50,501 nucleotides of DNA from Robiginitomaculum sp. (lineage in GTDB: Bacteria; Pseudomonadota; Alphaproteobacteria; Caulobacterales; Maricaulaceae): the NCBI GenBank assembly GCA_002733805.1, contig NVXG01000041.1, positions 1-50,501 on the forward strand, in the 5' to 3' direction. This document shows positions 32,790-42,154 of this stretch, piece after piece (position 1 is the stretch's first letter; each line of letters begins with the position of its first letter). A program made the position numbers and the translations under genes. The notes under the pieces are model-generated. The model was not told the DNA's origin. It searched no databases and was given only the letters and a program-made list of their open reading frames with translations.

Positions 32790-33596
32790 ATGAGTTCGGA
32801 ACTGCATAACTTCAAAGTCCGTCATATCGGCATCATAAACTGGCTAGGTCTGTGGACCTTGTTCACTAAGGAAGTCATGCGCTTTATCAAGGTTGGCTTT
32901 CAGACCTTGCTGGCCCCGGTGATCTCATCCCTGATGTTTCTAGTAATTTTTAAATACGCCTTTGGCGATGCACGGCCGGCCATTCACGGGGTGGAATATG
33001 TACAATTCCTGATCCCCGGATTGATGATGATGGGCATGTTGAACCAGTCATTTGCCAATACGGCCTCATCCTTGATTATCTCAAAGGTTCAGGGCAACTC
33101 CGTCGATTTCCTGATGCCGCCCCTTTCAGCGCTTGAATTATGCCTCGCCTTTATTGGCGGCGCAGCAACGCGCGGCTTGATGGTCGGTATTGGCACCGGG
33201 CTGGCCATGATGTTGATGATGCCATTTGATATCGCTCATCCTTGGGCCGTCCTTGTATTTGGGCTGAACGCAGTTTTGATGATGGGAATGATCGGGCTAA
33301 TCGCCGGTATCACCGGAAACCGGTTTGATCATCTGGCTGCCATTCAAAACTTCTTCTTGTTGCCGCTTACCATGTTGTCCGGCACGTTTTACTCGATCAC
33401 CGTCCTGCCAGAAAGCTTTCAGCGCCTCAGCATGATCAACCCGTTCTTTTATCTGATTGACGGCTTCCGATATGGATTTACCGGCGTTAGCGACGGCAAT
33501 GTAGGCACTGGCGTACTTTTTGTGTCGGTGATCAATATCATTTTGGCCAGCACTTGTTATTTAATCTTGCGTTCCGGCTGGCGCCTGAAAACATGA
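32790..33596 (+). CDS. ABC-2 type transport permease (YadH-like)
   Basis: Inner-membrane exporter subunit of 268 residues with six hydrophobic segments and the ABC-2 signature MLSGTFYSITVLPESFQRLS followed by INPFFYLIDGFRYGFTG. The N-terminus GLWTLFTKEVMRFIKVGFQT is the usual cytoplasmic coupling helix. This type normally works with a separate ATPase gene (YadG-like), but neither neighbour encodes one: gcrA is divergent and argD follows 42 bases downstream. The ATPase may be elsewhere or shared. The ATG at 32790 has only a weak ribosome site. It may be co-transcribed with argD-argF-hslO. Confidence 0.88.
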   Translation: MSSELHNFKVRHIGIINWLGLWTLFTKEVMRFIKVGFQTLLAPVISSLMFLVIFKYAFGDARPAIHGVEYVQFLIPGLMMMGMLNQSFANTASSLIISKVQGNSVDFLMPPLSALELCLAFIGGAATRGLMVGIGTGLAMMLMMPFDIAHPWAVLVFGLNAVLMMGMIGLIAGITGNRFDHLAAIQNFFLLPLTMLSGTFYSITVLPESFQRLSMINPFFYLIDGFRYGFTGVSDGNVGTGVLFVSVINIILASTCYLILRSGWRLKT

Positions 33597-33638
33597 TCCT
33601 TTCCTCTTTCTTTATTCCCTTGTGATGCGGAGACCCCG

Positions 33639-34829
33639 ATGACCAGCAATCTAGTACCAACCTATGCACCGCCAAATCTGGTATTTACCCGTGGCGAAGG
33701 TGTGTACCTGTACGATGCAGATGACAAACCATGGCTCGATTTTATTGCCGGCATTGCGGTTAACTCGCTGGGTCACTGCCACCCGGCTCTGGTGGATGCG
33801 CTAAAATCCCAAGCTGATACTTTGTGGCATCTCTCCAATATGTTTGAGGTTCCAGCCCGCGAACAATTGGCCAAACGGTATTGCGACAGCACCTTTGCTG
33901 ATTTGGTGTTTTTCACCAATTCCGGCACCGAAGCAGTCGAAGGCATGTTAAAAGCGGCCCGTAAATATCATGCAGACAACAACCAACCGGACCGCATCGA
34001 AATTCTGACCTTTGCTGGCGCGTTTCATGGCCGAACCTATGGCGCCATCAATGCGGGTGGCAACCCGGCCTATTTGAAAGGCTTTGGTCCCGCCATGGCT
34101 GGTTTTGTGCAATTGCCATTTGGCGACGAGGAAGCTTTCCTTGCCGCCATCAGCGACAAAACGGCGGCCGTTTTGATTGAGCCGGTGCAAGGCGAAGGCG
34201 GCGTACGCGCCGCAGATGATGAATTCCTACAATTATTGCGCGCCAAATGCGACGAAACCGGCGCACTTCTTCTCTATGATGAAGTGCAGTGCGGAGCCGG
34301 TCGCACCGGCAAATTGTTTGCCCACCAATGGAGTAATGCCGAACCGGACGGCATGGCCGTGGCCAAAGGCGTTGGTGGTGGCTTTCCACTTGGCGCATTT
34401 TTGCTAACCCAAAAGGTTGGTGAACACATGGTGGTCGGCACCCATGGTTCGACCTTTGGCGGCAATCCGCTGGCCATGGCGGTCGGGATCGCCTTGTGGG
34501 ATGAGTTGGAAAAACCGGGCATGATGGATCATGTGGTCAAAGTTGGAAATTTCCTGAAACAGCAATTGGCTGCCTTGGCCGATGAATACCCCGATTTGGT
34601 GGTTGAAACCCGAGGCAAAGGCTTGCTGGTTGGATTGAAGCTGAATGACAAATTGGTCGCCAAGGAAGTGGCCGGACTGGCCCGTGATGAAGGTCTGTTG
34701 ATCGGTGCGGCTGGTGACAATGTCATTCGAATGGCACCGCCACTGATCATCACCGAGGATCATGCCCGTGAAGCCTTGCAAAAATTGGGAAAGGCTTTGC
34801 AAAAAGCCCGAGACAGCGCATCGAAATGA
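33639..34829 (+). CDS. argD: Acetylornithine aminotransferase
   Basis: PLP enzyme that converts N-acetylglutamate semialdehyde and glutamate to N-acetylornithine in arginine synthesis (and may serve in lysine synthesis as succinyl-DAP aminotransferase). The 396 residues carry class III aminotransferase motifs: [17 protein letters not shown] (94-110), the D214 region [14 protein letters not shown], catalytic K243 in [14 protein letters not shown], and the [11 protein letters not shown] loop. The ATG at 33639 follows GGAG. It is the first of three tightly linked genes; its stop overlaps the argF start by 4 bases. Confidence 0.95.
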   Translation: MTSNLVPTYAPPNLVFTRGEGVYLYDADDKPWLDFIAGIAVNSLGHCHPALVDALKSQADTLWHLSNMFEVPAREQLAKRYCDSTFADLVFFTNSGTEAVEGMLKAARKYHADNNQPDRIEILTFAGAFHGRTYGAINAGGNPAYLKGFGPAMAGFVQLPFGDEEAFLAAISDKTAAVLIEPVQGEGGVRAADDEFLQLLRAKCDETGALLLYDEVQCGAGRTGKLFAHQWSNAEPDGMAVAKGVGGGFPLGAFLLTQKVGEHMVVGTHGSTFGGNPLAMAVGIALWDELEKPGMMDHVVKVGNFLKQQLAALADEYPDLVVETRGKGLLVGLKLNDKLVAKEVAGLARDEGLLIGAAGDNVIRMAPPLIITEDHAREALQKLGKALQKARDSASK

Positions 34830-35752
34830 CCCGTCATTTTCTGGATATTTCTGATTGTTCCGCCACAGATTTATCCAATATTCTGGATGATGCCCACGCC
34901 ATGAAAGCGGCGCGGGCCGGATTGCCCAAGGGCGCAATTGATCCATCCCCGGCCCTGCCTGGCATTATGCTGGCCATGATTTTTGAGAAAAGCTCAACCC
35001 GAACCCGGGTCAGCTTCGACATGGCCATTCGACAATTGGGTGGAAGCTCCATGGTGCTTTCTGCTGCCGACATGCAATTGGGTCGCGGCGAAAGCGTGGC
35101 CGACACGGCGCAAGTCATGTCGCGCTATGTCGATGCGATCATGCTTCGGACCAACAATCATTCCACATTGATTGAAATGGCCGAGTACGCCGATATTCCG
35201 GTGATTAATGCTTTGAGCGATGCGTCGCACCCTTGCCAGATTCTGGCCGACCTAATGACCTTGCAAGAGCACAAAGGTGATCTCTCCCAACTAACATTAG
35301 CATGGGTTGGCGATGGCAATAATGTTGCCAACAGCTTCTTGCATGCCGCCCCAAAATTCGGGTTTGCCTTGCGGCTGGCCTGTCCGGCGGCCTATGCATC
35401 AGATGAGGACGAAGTGGGATGCGCCATCAATGCCGGGGCCAATATTACACTCAGCACCGATGTGCGTGAGGCTGCTGCTGGAGCCGATGTAATAATTGCT
35501 GATACATTTGTCTCGATGGGCGATGCGGACGCGGCGGAGCGGTTAGCAACACTCGCCCCTTATCAGGTAGACGGTGCGCTGATGGCCCTCGCCAAGCCGG
35601 ACGCAACATTTTTGCACTGCTTGCCAGCCCATCGCGGCGAAGAAGTGGAAGCCGCAGTAATAGACGGGCCACAAAGCTTGATTTTTGACGAAGCCGAAAA
35701 CCGACTGCACGTACAAAAAGCCGTGCTGAAATACTGCTTTGGCAAGACATGA
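34826..35752 (+). CDS. argF: Ornithine carbamoyltransferase
   Basis: Forms citrulline from ornithine and carbamoyl phosphate in arginine synthesis. The 308 residues contain the carbamoyl-phosphate motif SSTRTRVSF (56-64), HPCQ (135-138), and the ornithine-binding [11 protein letters not shown] (H264-C265), the last distinguishing it from aspartate carbamoyltransferase. The start overlaps the argD stop (ATGA) and the stop overlaps the hslO start, so all three are translationally coupled. argD-argF-hslO is a recurrent alphaproteobacterial arrangement. Confidence 0.96.
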   Translation: MTRHFLDISDCSATDLSNILDDAHAMKAARAGLPKGAIDPSPALPGIMLAMIFEKSSTRTRVSFDMAIRQLGGSSMVLSAADMQLGRGESVADTAQVMSRYVDAIMLRTNNHSTLIEMAEYADIPVINALSDASHPCQILADLMTLQEHKGDLSQLTLAWVGDGNNVANSFLHAAPKFGFALRLACPAAYASDEDEVGCAINAGANITLSTDVREAAAGADVIIADTFVSMGDADAAERLATLAPYQVDGALMALAKPDATFLHCLPAHRGEEVEAAVIDGPQSLIFDEAENRLHVQKAVLKYCFGKT

Positions 35753-36660
35753 GTGAACTTGATTCGACCAAAGATGATCTGATCATCCCGTTTCATCTGG
35801 ACGGCAAACCCGTGCGGGGGCGCATTGTGCGGCTTGGCCCGGTATTGGATGATATCCTGCAAGCTCATGATCTGCCAATTGCGGTAGCCCAATTGCTCGG
35901 GGAAGCAGTAATTACGTCCATCCTGGCCGGTTCCAGTTTGAAATTTGATGGACGAGTTATCGTACAAGCCAGTGGGGATGGTCCGGTGTCATTTCTGGTA
36001 TCGGACTATACTTCTGATGGCGGAGTACGTGGTTATATTCGCTATGATGAAGACAAGCTGCCTACGGACAAACAACCTAATTTGGCCAACTTACTGGGCA
36101 AAGGGCAATTTGCCCTGACCATTGATCCGGGCAAAGCCGAGCATCGCTATCAAGGAATTGCCACGCTGGAACCATCCAGTTTTGCCAAAACTGCCGAAAC
36201 CTATTTTCAGCAATCTGAACAATTACCCAGCGCACTGGCCATCGCCATTGCGCGCCACACAGACAAGCACGGGCAGACCCACTGGCGCGGGGGCGGCTTA
36301 CTGATCCAGCGCATTGCCAACGCAAAATCTGATGAAGGCGATTTTGAGACAGAACAACCGGAAGATATATGGGATACAGCACGCGCTTTTGTCGCCACCA
36401 TCGGCGCCGATGAGCTGACCGATCCGATGCTGGATTCGGAACGATTGCTATACCGGTTGTTCCACGAACAAGGCGTTCGATGTTTTGAGCCGATGCCCGT
36501 CCACAAGCGGTGCACCTGCACGCCGACACGATTGCGCGATGTACTGCAAAATTTCCCATCATCTGAATTGCAGGACATGATTGCCGAGAGCGGACAGATC
36601 GAGATGATTTGCGAGTATTGCGCCAAAACATTTTGCTTTGACCCGGCCTCTTTAGGCTAG
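35749..36660 (+). CDS. hslO: Hsp33 redox-regulated chaperone
   Basis: Cytoplasmic holdase activated by oxidation and unfolding. The N-terminal domain (about 10-190) has [20 protein letters not shown] Hsp33 sequence. The C-terminal zinc switch has both cysteine pairs: C255-x-C257 (KRCTCTP) and C288-xx-C291 (CEYCAKTF). The start overlaps the argF stop. It converges on trkH with a single base between stop codons and no visible terminator, so transcripts from the two strands probably overlap at their ends. Confidence 0.94.
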   Translation: MSELDSTKDDLIIPFHLDGKPVRGRIVRLGPVLDDILQAHDLPIAVAQLLGEAVITSILAGSSLKFDGRVIVQASGDGPVSFLVSDYTSDGGVRGYIRYDEDKLPTDKQPNLANLLGKGQFALTIDPGKAEHRYQGIATLEPSSFAKTAETYFQQSEQLPSALAIAIARHTDKHGQTHWRGGGLLIQRIANAKSDEGDFETEQPEDIWDTARAFVATIGADELTDPMLDSERLLYRLFHEQGVRCFEPMPVHKRCTCTPTRLRDVLQNFPSSELQDMIAESGQIEMICEYCAKTFCFDPASLG

Positions 36661-36661
36661 C

Positions 36662-38110
36662 TCAGGAAAGCCAGAATCTTGGTGTAAACAGAACCAGTAC
36701 GGTAAAAATTTCCAATCGACCAACGATCATTCCAGCCACCATCATCCACTTGGCTAGATCTGGCAAAGCTGCGAAATTGCCGGATGGACCGACAATCGGC
36801 CCCAACCCCGGACCAACATTGGCAATCGAGGTGGCAGCCGAAGAAATCGCGGTGATCGGATCAAGCCCGACCAAAGACAAGCCAATGACCAGCACCGCAT
36901 AACAGGCAAAAAATGCGAAAATAAAACCGAACACCGAATAGAGTGCGGATTCTGGCAGCGGTCTGCCATTATAAATCATCGTGTCCACTTCACGCGGATA
37001 CAACATGCGGCGCATATAAACTCGCAAGCCCTCAAAGGCGACTTGGTATCGGAATATCTTGATGGAGCAAGAAGTGGAACCGGCACAACCGCCAATAAAC
37101 ATCATCAGGAAAAACAGCCCGGCCATGGCTGGTCCCCAACTTTCATAATCACCCAAGGCATAGCCAGTTCCGGTGACAATCGAGATCACATTGAAGCTGG
37201 CGGACCGTAACGAATGGACAGGTGTCTGCGTACCCAATACCCAAATATAGATTGTAACCAAGCAGGTTAATCCGGCCAGTATTGAAAAAAACGTTCGAAC
37301 TTGCGTGTCTCTGAATAATTCTTGAGGACGGCCATTTGCGGCCAGAATATAAAGCCCAAATGGCATCGCGCCTGCAATCATAAAGACCGAGGCAGCAATA
37401 TCTGCGCCATGGGAAGTGTAACTCGCAAAACTGGCATCGGAGTTTGCAAAACCTCCAGTTGATAAAGTCGTCATTGCATGACACATCGCGTCAAATGGAC
37501 TCATGCCCAATAACCAGTAAATGCCCCCACAAAGCAGCGTAAGAGCAACATAAATCATGGCGATGCCTCCAGCAATGCCGCCAGCACGAGGTAAAACCTT
37601 CCCCATCGGATCAAACCATTCACTGGAAAATAACTGCATGCCGCCAATTTTTAAGGCCGGCAGGACGGCCAATGCGGTTACAATAATCCCTATGCCACCG
37701 ATCCAGTTCAAGATAGCCCGCCATAACAAGATGCCCTGATCCATATCATCCAGACCGGACAAAATGGTTGAGCCGGTCGTGGTCAACCCTGACATGGACT
37801 CAAACACTGCATTAGTCAGCGATAACGCCATAGCAGAGAGCATAAATGGTAAAGCGGCAAACAGGCTGAGCACCACCCAGCTAAACGTCGTTAAAAAGAA
37901 AGCGCCCCGCACCGAAAGCCGCACTTGCCCGCCGCGCGTGCCCACCAGAAAAATGATACCGGTGAACAAGGTAATCACTGCTGAAATCGCAAAGCTTCGC
38001 CAGCCATCATTACCGGCCACCAGATCGGCCATCATCGGGGCCAACATAAAGATGCCCAAAAACGTGATCATTGCACCAATGATCAGGACAATCGGCCGCA
38101 AGTCAGCCAT
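36662..38110 (-). CDS. trkH: TrkH-family potassium uptake protein
   Basis: K+ channel-like subunit of the Trk system, 482 residues, inner membrane. The four pore loops of the superfamily are visible: SMSGLTTTGSTIL, AMTTLSTGGFANSD, ISIVTGTGYALGD and TSIANVGPGLGP. Two membrane helices flank each, plus two extra N-terminal helices as in TrkH. It needs a TrkA NAD-binding partner, which is not in the window. It follows apaG by 18 bases on the same strand, so the two may be one transcript. Confidence 0.93.
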   Translation of the reverse strand: MADLRPIVLIIGAMITFLGIFMLAPMMADLVAGNDGWRSFAISAVITLFTGIIFLVGTRGGQVRLSVRGAFFLTTFSWVVLSLFAALPFMLSAMALSLTNAVFESMSGLTTTGSTILSGLDDMDQGILLWRAILNWIGGIGIIVTALAVLPALKIGGMQLFSSEWFDPMGKVLPRAGGIAGGIAMIYVALTLLCGGIYWLLGMSPFDAMCHAMTTLSTGGFANSDASFASYTSHGADIAASVFMIAGAMPFGLYILAANGRPQELFRDTQVRTFFSILAGLTCLVTIYIWVLGTQTPVHSLRSASFNVISIVTGTGYALGDYESWGPAMAGLFFLMMFIGGCAGSTSCSIKIFRYQVAFEGLRVYMRRMLYPREVDTMIYNGRPLPESALYSVFGFIFAFFACYAVLVIGLSLVGLDPITAISSAATSIANVGPGLGPIVGPSGNFAALPDLAKWMMVAGMIVGRLEIFTVLVLFTPRFWLS

Positions 38111-38128
38111 GGGCCGGCTCCCGGATAT

Positions 38129-38524
38129 TCAATGAATTCGCGCCCGGTCGTGAGGGCTGTCCAGCGAGAAAGCCGGGATCACCACGTCATACACAATGCC
38201 GTTATCATCCCGCACCTGATAAACCCCACCCATAATGCCTGAAGGGGTCGGCAAAGGCGTGCCAGAAGTATAGGAAAAAACTTGGCCCGGTTCGATGACC
38301 GGCTGTTTGCCAATGACACCTTTGCCACCCACTTCCAACACTAAGCCGTTGGCATCAGTGATTTTCCAACTGCGGCGCAAAACCTGAACCGCATGCGGAC
38401 CGCCATTGGCGATCTCGACAGTATAGGCCCATAAATACCGTCCGGCATGCGGATCAGAATCCGCTTCCATAAATTCCGGAGTAACCCGGACCGTAATATC
38501 ACCGGTGATTTGCTGGTATGACAT
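38129..38524 (-). CDS. apaG: ApaG (Co2+/Mg2+ efflux-associated) protein
   Basis: A 131-residue ApaG, a fibronectin type III-like beta-sandwich of unclear molecular role, genetically linked to Co2+ tolerance in Salmonella. Typical stretches are ITVRVTPEFME, RYLWAYTVEIAN, VLRRSWKITDANG, VGGKGVIGKQPVIEPG, YTSGTPLPTPSGIMGG and a C-terminal VVIPAFSLDSP. It is full length. The ATG at 38524 opens the conserved core. It sits immediately upstream of trkH. The gap upstream (38525-38737) separates it from divergent dcd and holds a GGCAATTGCC palindrome at 38581-38590. Confidence 0.94.
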   Translation of the reverse strand: MSYQQITGDITVRVTPEFMEADSDPHAGRYLWAYTVEIANGGPHAVQVLRRSWKITDANGLVLEVGGKGVIGKQPVIEPGQVFSYTSGTPLPTPSGIMGGVYQVRDDNGIVYDVVIPAFSLDSPHDRARIH

Positions 38525-38737
38525 AGGTCACAGTTCAACCCATTTGCCAGTCAGGCGCAAGCATTTGTCGCCGTACCATTGGCAATTGCCTGTTGTTTTA
38601 TTTTTCTGACCGTCCAAGGTTTTATGCGCTTCTGGTTTGCACATTGAACTGAACTGGCCAGCGATCACTTGTCAGTCGGGTTGGAATCGGCACAGCTTTT
38701 TTTCAATGATTTCACGGCGCAACGGATTGAAACCACC

Positions 38738-39748
38738 ATGAGCGAAAATTCCGGCATTTTGCCCGATACCGCAATCAAAAACCTAGTATCCGATGGGGCA
38801 ATTAGCAGCCAGTCTCCATTGGATGTTGATCAAATTCAACCGGCCAGCATTGATCTACGACTTGGCAGCACCGCTTATCGTTTACGGGCCAGTTTTCTAC
38901 CCGGTCCGGATCGATCTGTTTCTGAAACACTGCAAGCTCCCTTGGTCATGCACCAGATTGATCTTAGCCAAGGTGCCGTATTGGAAACCGGCTGTATTTA
39001 TCTGGTTCCCTTGTTGGAGGCGCTGCACCTGCCCGCCAACATTGATGCCCGGGCCAATCCCAAAAGCTCGACCGGACGCATTGATGTCTTTACCCGGGTG
39101 ATTTGCGATCACTCTGGCAGCTTTGACCTCATTAAAAAGGGCTATCGCGGACCGCTTTATATCGAGATATGCCCCCGCACGTTTTCGATTTTGGTGCGCG
39201 AAGGCGATCGCTTGGCTCAATTGCGACTACGGTGCTTGGCCGAAGCAGAAAACCCGGCCAGAGACACCCAAACAGTCTCCATCTCTCTGCCCCGCACTGG
39301 ATTAGCTGGCTATCGAGCCAAACGTCATTCCGGGGTATTGGATCTGTCCAAGATTGCCGGGCATGATCATCTTGATTTTTGGGAACCACTGACCACCAAA
39401 AATGGCCATTTGATCCTCGACCCGGATGAATTTTATATTCTGGCCTCCAAAGAAGACATTCGAATACCGCCCGATATGGCAGCCGAAATGGCGCCGATTG
39501 CTACCGATATTGGCGAGTTTCGCGTTCACTATGCCGGATTTTTTGATCCAGGCTTTGGAGCGGGCGATGCTTCGTCCAAAGCCGTATTGGAAATCCGGGG
39601 GCGCGATGTGCCGTTTTTGCTGGGCGATGGCCAGAGCATTGCCCGTCTGGTGTTTGAACCGATGCAAAGCAAACCGGCCACTCTGTATGGCTCCAATACC
39701 AGTCATTATCAGGGGCAGGGTTTGAAGCTGAGCAAATTATTTAGATAA
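38738..39748 (+). CDS. dcd: 2'-deoxycytidine 5'-triphosphate deaminase, long form
   Basis: Deaminates dCTP to dUTP for thymidylate synthesis. This is the double-length form found in alphaproteobacteria: 336 residues with two dUTPase-like halves. The first half has GILPDTAIKNLV and IQPASIDLRLGSTAYRLRAS; the middle has ARANPKSSTGRIDVFTRVI; the second half repeats dUTPase-like strands (FRVHYAGFFDPGFG, VLEIRGRDVPF) and ends YQGQGLKLSKLF. The ATG at 38738 starts the conserved region; the frame runs back to a TTG at 38669 with no family similarity that I can see. Monocistronic, followed by the tRNA-Gly gene. Confidence 0.88.
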   Translation: MSENSGILPDTAIKNLVSDGAISSQSPLDVDQIQPASIDLRLGSTAYRLRASFLPGPDRSVSETLQAPLVMHQIDLSQGAVLETGCIYLVPLLEALHLPANIDARANPKSSTGRIDVFTRVICDHSGSFDLIKKGYRGPLYIEICPRTFSILVREGDRLAQLRLRCLAEAENPARDTQTVSISLPRTGLAGYRAKRHSGVLDLSKIAGHDHLDFWEPLTTKNGHLILDPDEFYILASKEDIRIPPDMAAEMAPIATDIGEFRVHYAGFFDPGFGAGDASSKAVLEIRGRDVPFLLGDGQSIARLVFEPMQSKPATLYGSNTSHYQGQGLKLSKLFR

Positions 39749-39801
39749 TATTTGATGATGAGATTCACCAAGGCGCCGAGCAAGCCGATAGAATAAACTG
39801 C

Positions 39802-39831
39802 TTGGGCTTCCCTACATTCGCCCTCTATAAC
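39802..39831 (+). promoter_or_regulatory. Candidate promoter for tRNA-Gly and the Entner-Doudoroff operon
   Basis: TTGGGC (39802-39807) and TATAAC (39826-39831), with an 18-base spacer, place a start about 6 bases before the tRNA. No other strong hexamers lie between the tRNA and zwf. Confidence 0.4.
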
Positions 39832-39843
39832 AGAGGCCAATAT

Positions 39844-39917
39844 GCGGGTGTAGCTCAATGGTAGAGCAGCAGCTTCCCAAGCTGAATACGGGAGTTCGAT
39901 TCTCCTCACCCGCTCCA
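39844..39917 (+). tRNA. tRNA-Gly (anticodon CCC)
   Basis: A 74-nt cloverleaf with encoded CCA. The acceptor stem pairs GCGGGTG with CACCCGC. The D arm is GCTC/GAGC around AATGGTA. The anticodon loop TTCCCAA gives CCC, reading GGG. The T loop is TTCGATT on a GGAG/CTCC stem. The gene matches the common proteobacterial glycine tRNA form and ends 23 bases before zwf. Confidence 0.97.
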
Positions 39918-39940
39918 CTGATCCGCTTGTATGAGACAAA

Positions 39941-41413
39941 ATGACAAAACTGGTCCCGGTCGAACCCTTTGATATTGTAATCTTCGGCGCAACCGGAGAT
40001 CTGGCCAAGCGCAAATTGATCCCCGCACTGTTCCACCGCTGGTGTGACGGACAAATACCAAATGATACTCGGATCATTGCAGCCTCCAGAGACAAACTGT
40101 CCAACCAACAGTATTGCGATTTGGCTGCCGGGCATATTCCAGCAGCTAAATCTGGCTTTGGCGAAAAGTGGGAAGAATTTTGCACTTTGCTGCATTATAT
40201 CGCGCTAGATGTGGAAGGTGAAAACCCAGGTTGGACGGAGTTATCATCCCATTTGGCACCGGATCAGGACAAAATCCGACTATTTTATCTGGCCCTGCCT
40301 CCGTCTCTTTATGGTTCAGTTTGTGCGGCAATCGGCGCGCACCAGCTCAATTCCAAAAATGCTCGGATCATTTTGGAAAAACCAATTGGTTCGGACTATG
40401 ATTCAGCACGAAAAATCAATGATTGCGTTGGTGAGGTATTCGCCGAAAATCATATTTTTCGGATCGATCATTATCTCGGCAAGGAAACCGTCCAGAACCT
40501 ACTGATCCTGCGCTTTGCTAATTCTTTGTTTGAACCCATGTGGAATGCTGGCGGCATTGATCATGTGCAGATCACGGTTGCCGAATCCTTAGGTGTTGGA
40601 TCAAGGGCTGGATATTATGACCGAGCCGGTGCCTTGCGCGATATGGTGCAAAACCATTTGTTGCAATTGGCCTGTCTGGTGGCGATGGAGCCACCTGCCT
40701 CGCTTGATGCCGAAGAAGTTCGTACCGAAAAGCTAAAAGTGCTGCGGGCCTTGCGGCCCATCACTCGTGAAACCGTGGCCAAGGAAGTCGTGCGGGCGCA
40801 ATACGAATCCGGGGCCATAGACGGTCAGGCCGTACCCGGATATCTCGAACAATTGGGCCATGACAGCACCACAGAAACCTTTGTGGCGATCCGGGCCCAT
40901 ATTGATAATTGGCGCTGGGCAGGGGTACCATTTTACTTGCGAACCGGCAAATGTATGAAAGCCAAGCGGTCCGAGATCATCATCCAGTTCAAGCCAGTTC
41001 CCCATGACATTGTGGGAGCCGTCGAGGGTACAATTCACCCCAACCGGTTGGTTATTCGGCTGCAACCGGACGAAGGCGTTAAATTGATGTTGATGACCAA
41101 GGACCCCGGTCCGGGCGGCGTGCGCTTGCGCTATGTACCCTTGAATTTGAGCTTTGCCGATGACTTCGAAAATGGCTATCCCGATGCCTATGAACGATTG
41201 TTGATGGCAGTGGTTCGCAGTAATTTAAGCCTGTTCATGCGCCGCGATGAAGTCGAGGCCGCGTGGCGCTGGGTCGATGGAATTGCCCACGCTTGGAACA
41301 AAGGCCACGACAAAATGTACGGTTATGCCTCTGGAACAGACGGGCCATCCCAAGCCGCATTGCTGCTGGCAAGGGAAGAAAGAGAATGGTTCGATGCCCC
41401 ATTCGGCCAATAG
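39941..41413 (+). CDS. zwf: Glucose-6-phosphate dehydrogenase
   Basis: Oxidises glucose-6-phosphate to 6-phosphogluconolactone with NADP+ or NAD+, the entry step of the Entner-Doudoroff pathway. The 490 residues carry the nucleotide-binding GATGDLAKRKLIPALF (16-31), the active-site RIDHYLGKETVQN (about 173-185) and the C-terminal domain (PFYLRTGKCMKAK). The ATG at 39941 follows GAGAC. It begins the zwf-pgl-edd-eda operon, directly downstream of tRNA-Gly(CCC). It overlaps pgl by 20 bases. Confidence 0.96.
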   Translation: MTKLVPVEPFDIVIFGATGDLAKRKLIPALFHRWCDGQIPNDTRIIAASRDKLSNQQYCDLAAGHIPAAKSGFGEKWEEFCTLLHYIALDVEGENPGWTELSSHLAPDQDKIRLFYLALPPSLYGSVCAAIGAHQLNSKNARIILEKPIGSDYDSARKINDCVGEVFAENHIFRIDHYLGKETVQNLLILRFANSLFEPMWNAGGIDHVQITVAESLGVGSRAGYYDRAGALRDMVQNHLLQLACLVAMEPPASLDAEEVRTEKLKVLRALRPITRETVAKEVVRAQYESGAIDGQAVPGYLEQLGHDSTTETFVAIRAHIDNWRWAGVPFYLRTGKCMKAKRSEIIIQFKPVPHDIVGAVEGTIHPNRLVIRLQPDEGVKLMLMTKDPGPGGVRLRYVPLNLSFADDFENGYPDAYERLLMAVVRSNLSLFMRRDEVEAAWRWVDGIAHAWNKGHDKMYGYASGTDGPSQAALLLAREEREWFDAPFGQ

Positions 41414-42122
41414 TCCGCCAACTTGGCATGTTTACCCATCCCATCAGCAGATGAGCCAGCAATTGGCTGCTCAGTTGGCTGGCGAGTTACAAAACGCCAT
41501 TGCAAAGCGCGGCACGGCAGTCATGGCGGTTTCCGGCGGTTCAACACCGGCTGATTTATACCGGATCTTGTCCACCAAAGAACTGGATTGGTCAAAAGTC
41601 AGCATCGTTCTCATTGACGAACGGTGGGTTGATCTGGGCGAAGCCGGTTCCAATCAGGATTTCATCCAATCCACCTTACTACGGGGTCGGGCCGCCGCCG
41701 CCAAATTTGTCGGCTTGAAAACAGACAGCGCCAACCCGTATTTGGCTCTACATAAAGTCAGACGTCGCATAGCCAAAATCCCCCTGCCCTTTGACGTTTG
41801 CGTTTTTGGGTTGGGCAGTGATGGCCATACTGCCTCATGGTTCCCCCATGCAAATGGCTTAAGTGCTGCATTGCGACCAGCCGGGCCATTGGTCCATGCT
41901 ATCAAGGCGCTGCCCAGTGAGGTAACTGGACCATTCACCGAGCGGATTACCTTAGGCCTCGCAGCCTTTACAAATGCCCATAATCTACATTTGATGTTTA
42001 CGGGCCAACAAAAACAACAGACTTGGCAACAGGCATTGGCTGACGGACCCATTGCCGACATGCCGGTCCGGGCGTTGATTGCCAACACCCGCAAAACCTT
42101 GCAGGTCCATTGGGCACCCTGA
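41394..42122 (+). CDS. pgl: 6-phosphogluconolactonase
   Basis: Hydrolyses 6-phosphogluconolactone to 6-phosphogluconate. A 242-residue NagB/DevB-type protein with [26 protein letters not shown] and [14 protein letters not shown], all in family order. I chose the ATG at 41394 because it precedes the first family-like segment (TWHVYPS); the open frame extends 49 codons upstream inside zwf and is a shadow there. The overlap with zwf indicates coupling. The edd ribosome site follows 22 bases after its stop. Confidence 0.93.
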   Translation: MPHSANSPPTWHVYPSHQQMSQQLAAQLAGELQNAIAKRGTAVMAVSGGSTPADLYRILSTKELDWSKVSIVLIDERWVDLGEAGSNQDFIQSTLLRGRAAAAKFVGLKTDSANPYLALHKVRRRIAKIPLPFDVCVFGLGSDGHTASWFPHANGLSAALRPAGPLVHAIKALPSEVTGPFTERITLGLAAFTNAHNLHLMFTGQQKQQTWQQALADGPIADMPVRALIANTRKTLQVHWAP

Positions 42123-42154
42123 TACCCTTCAGTACAAAACAAACGAGGACGAGC

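Noticed and set aside
38581..38590. GGCAATTGCC palindrome between apaG and dcd as operator
   Set aside because: Only ten bases, single copy, no regulator nearby; may be chance.
39844..39917. tRNA-Gly as integration site of a mobile element
   Set aside because: No integrase, no direct repeat of the tRNA 3' end, and core metabolic genes on both sides.
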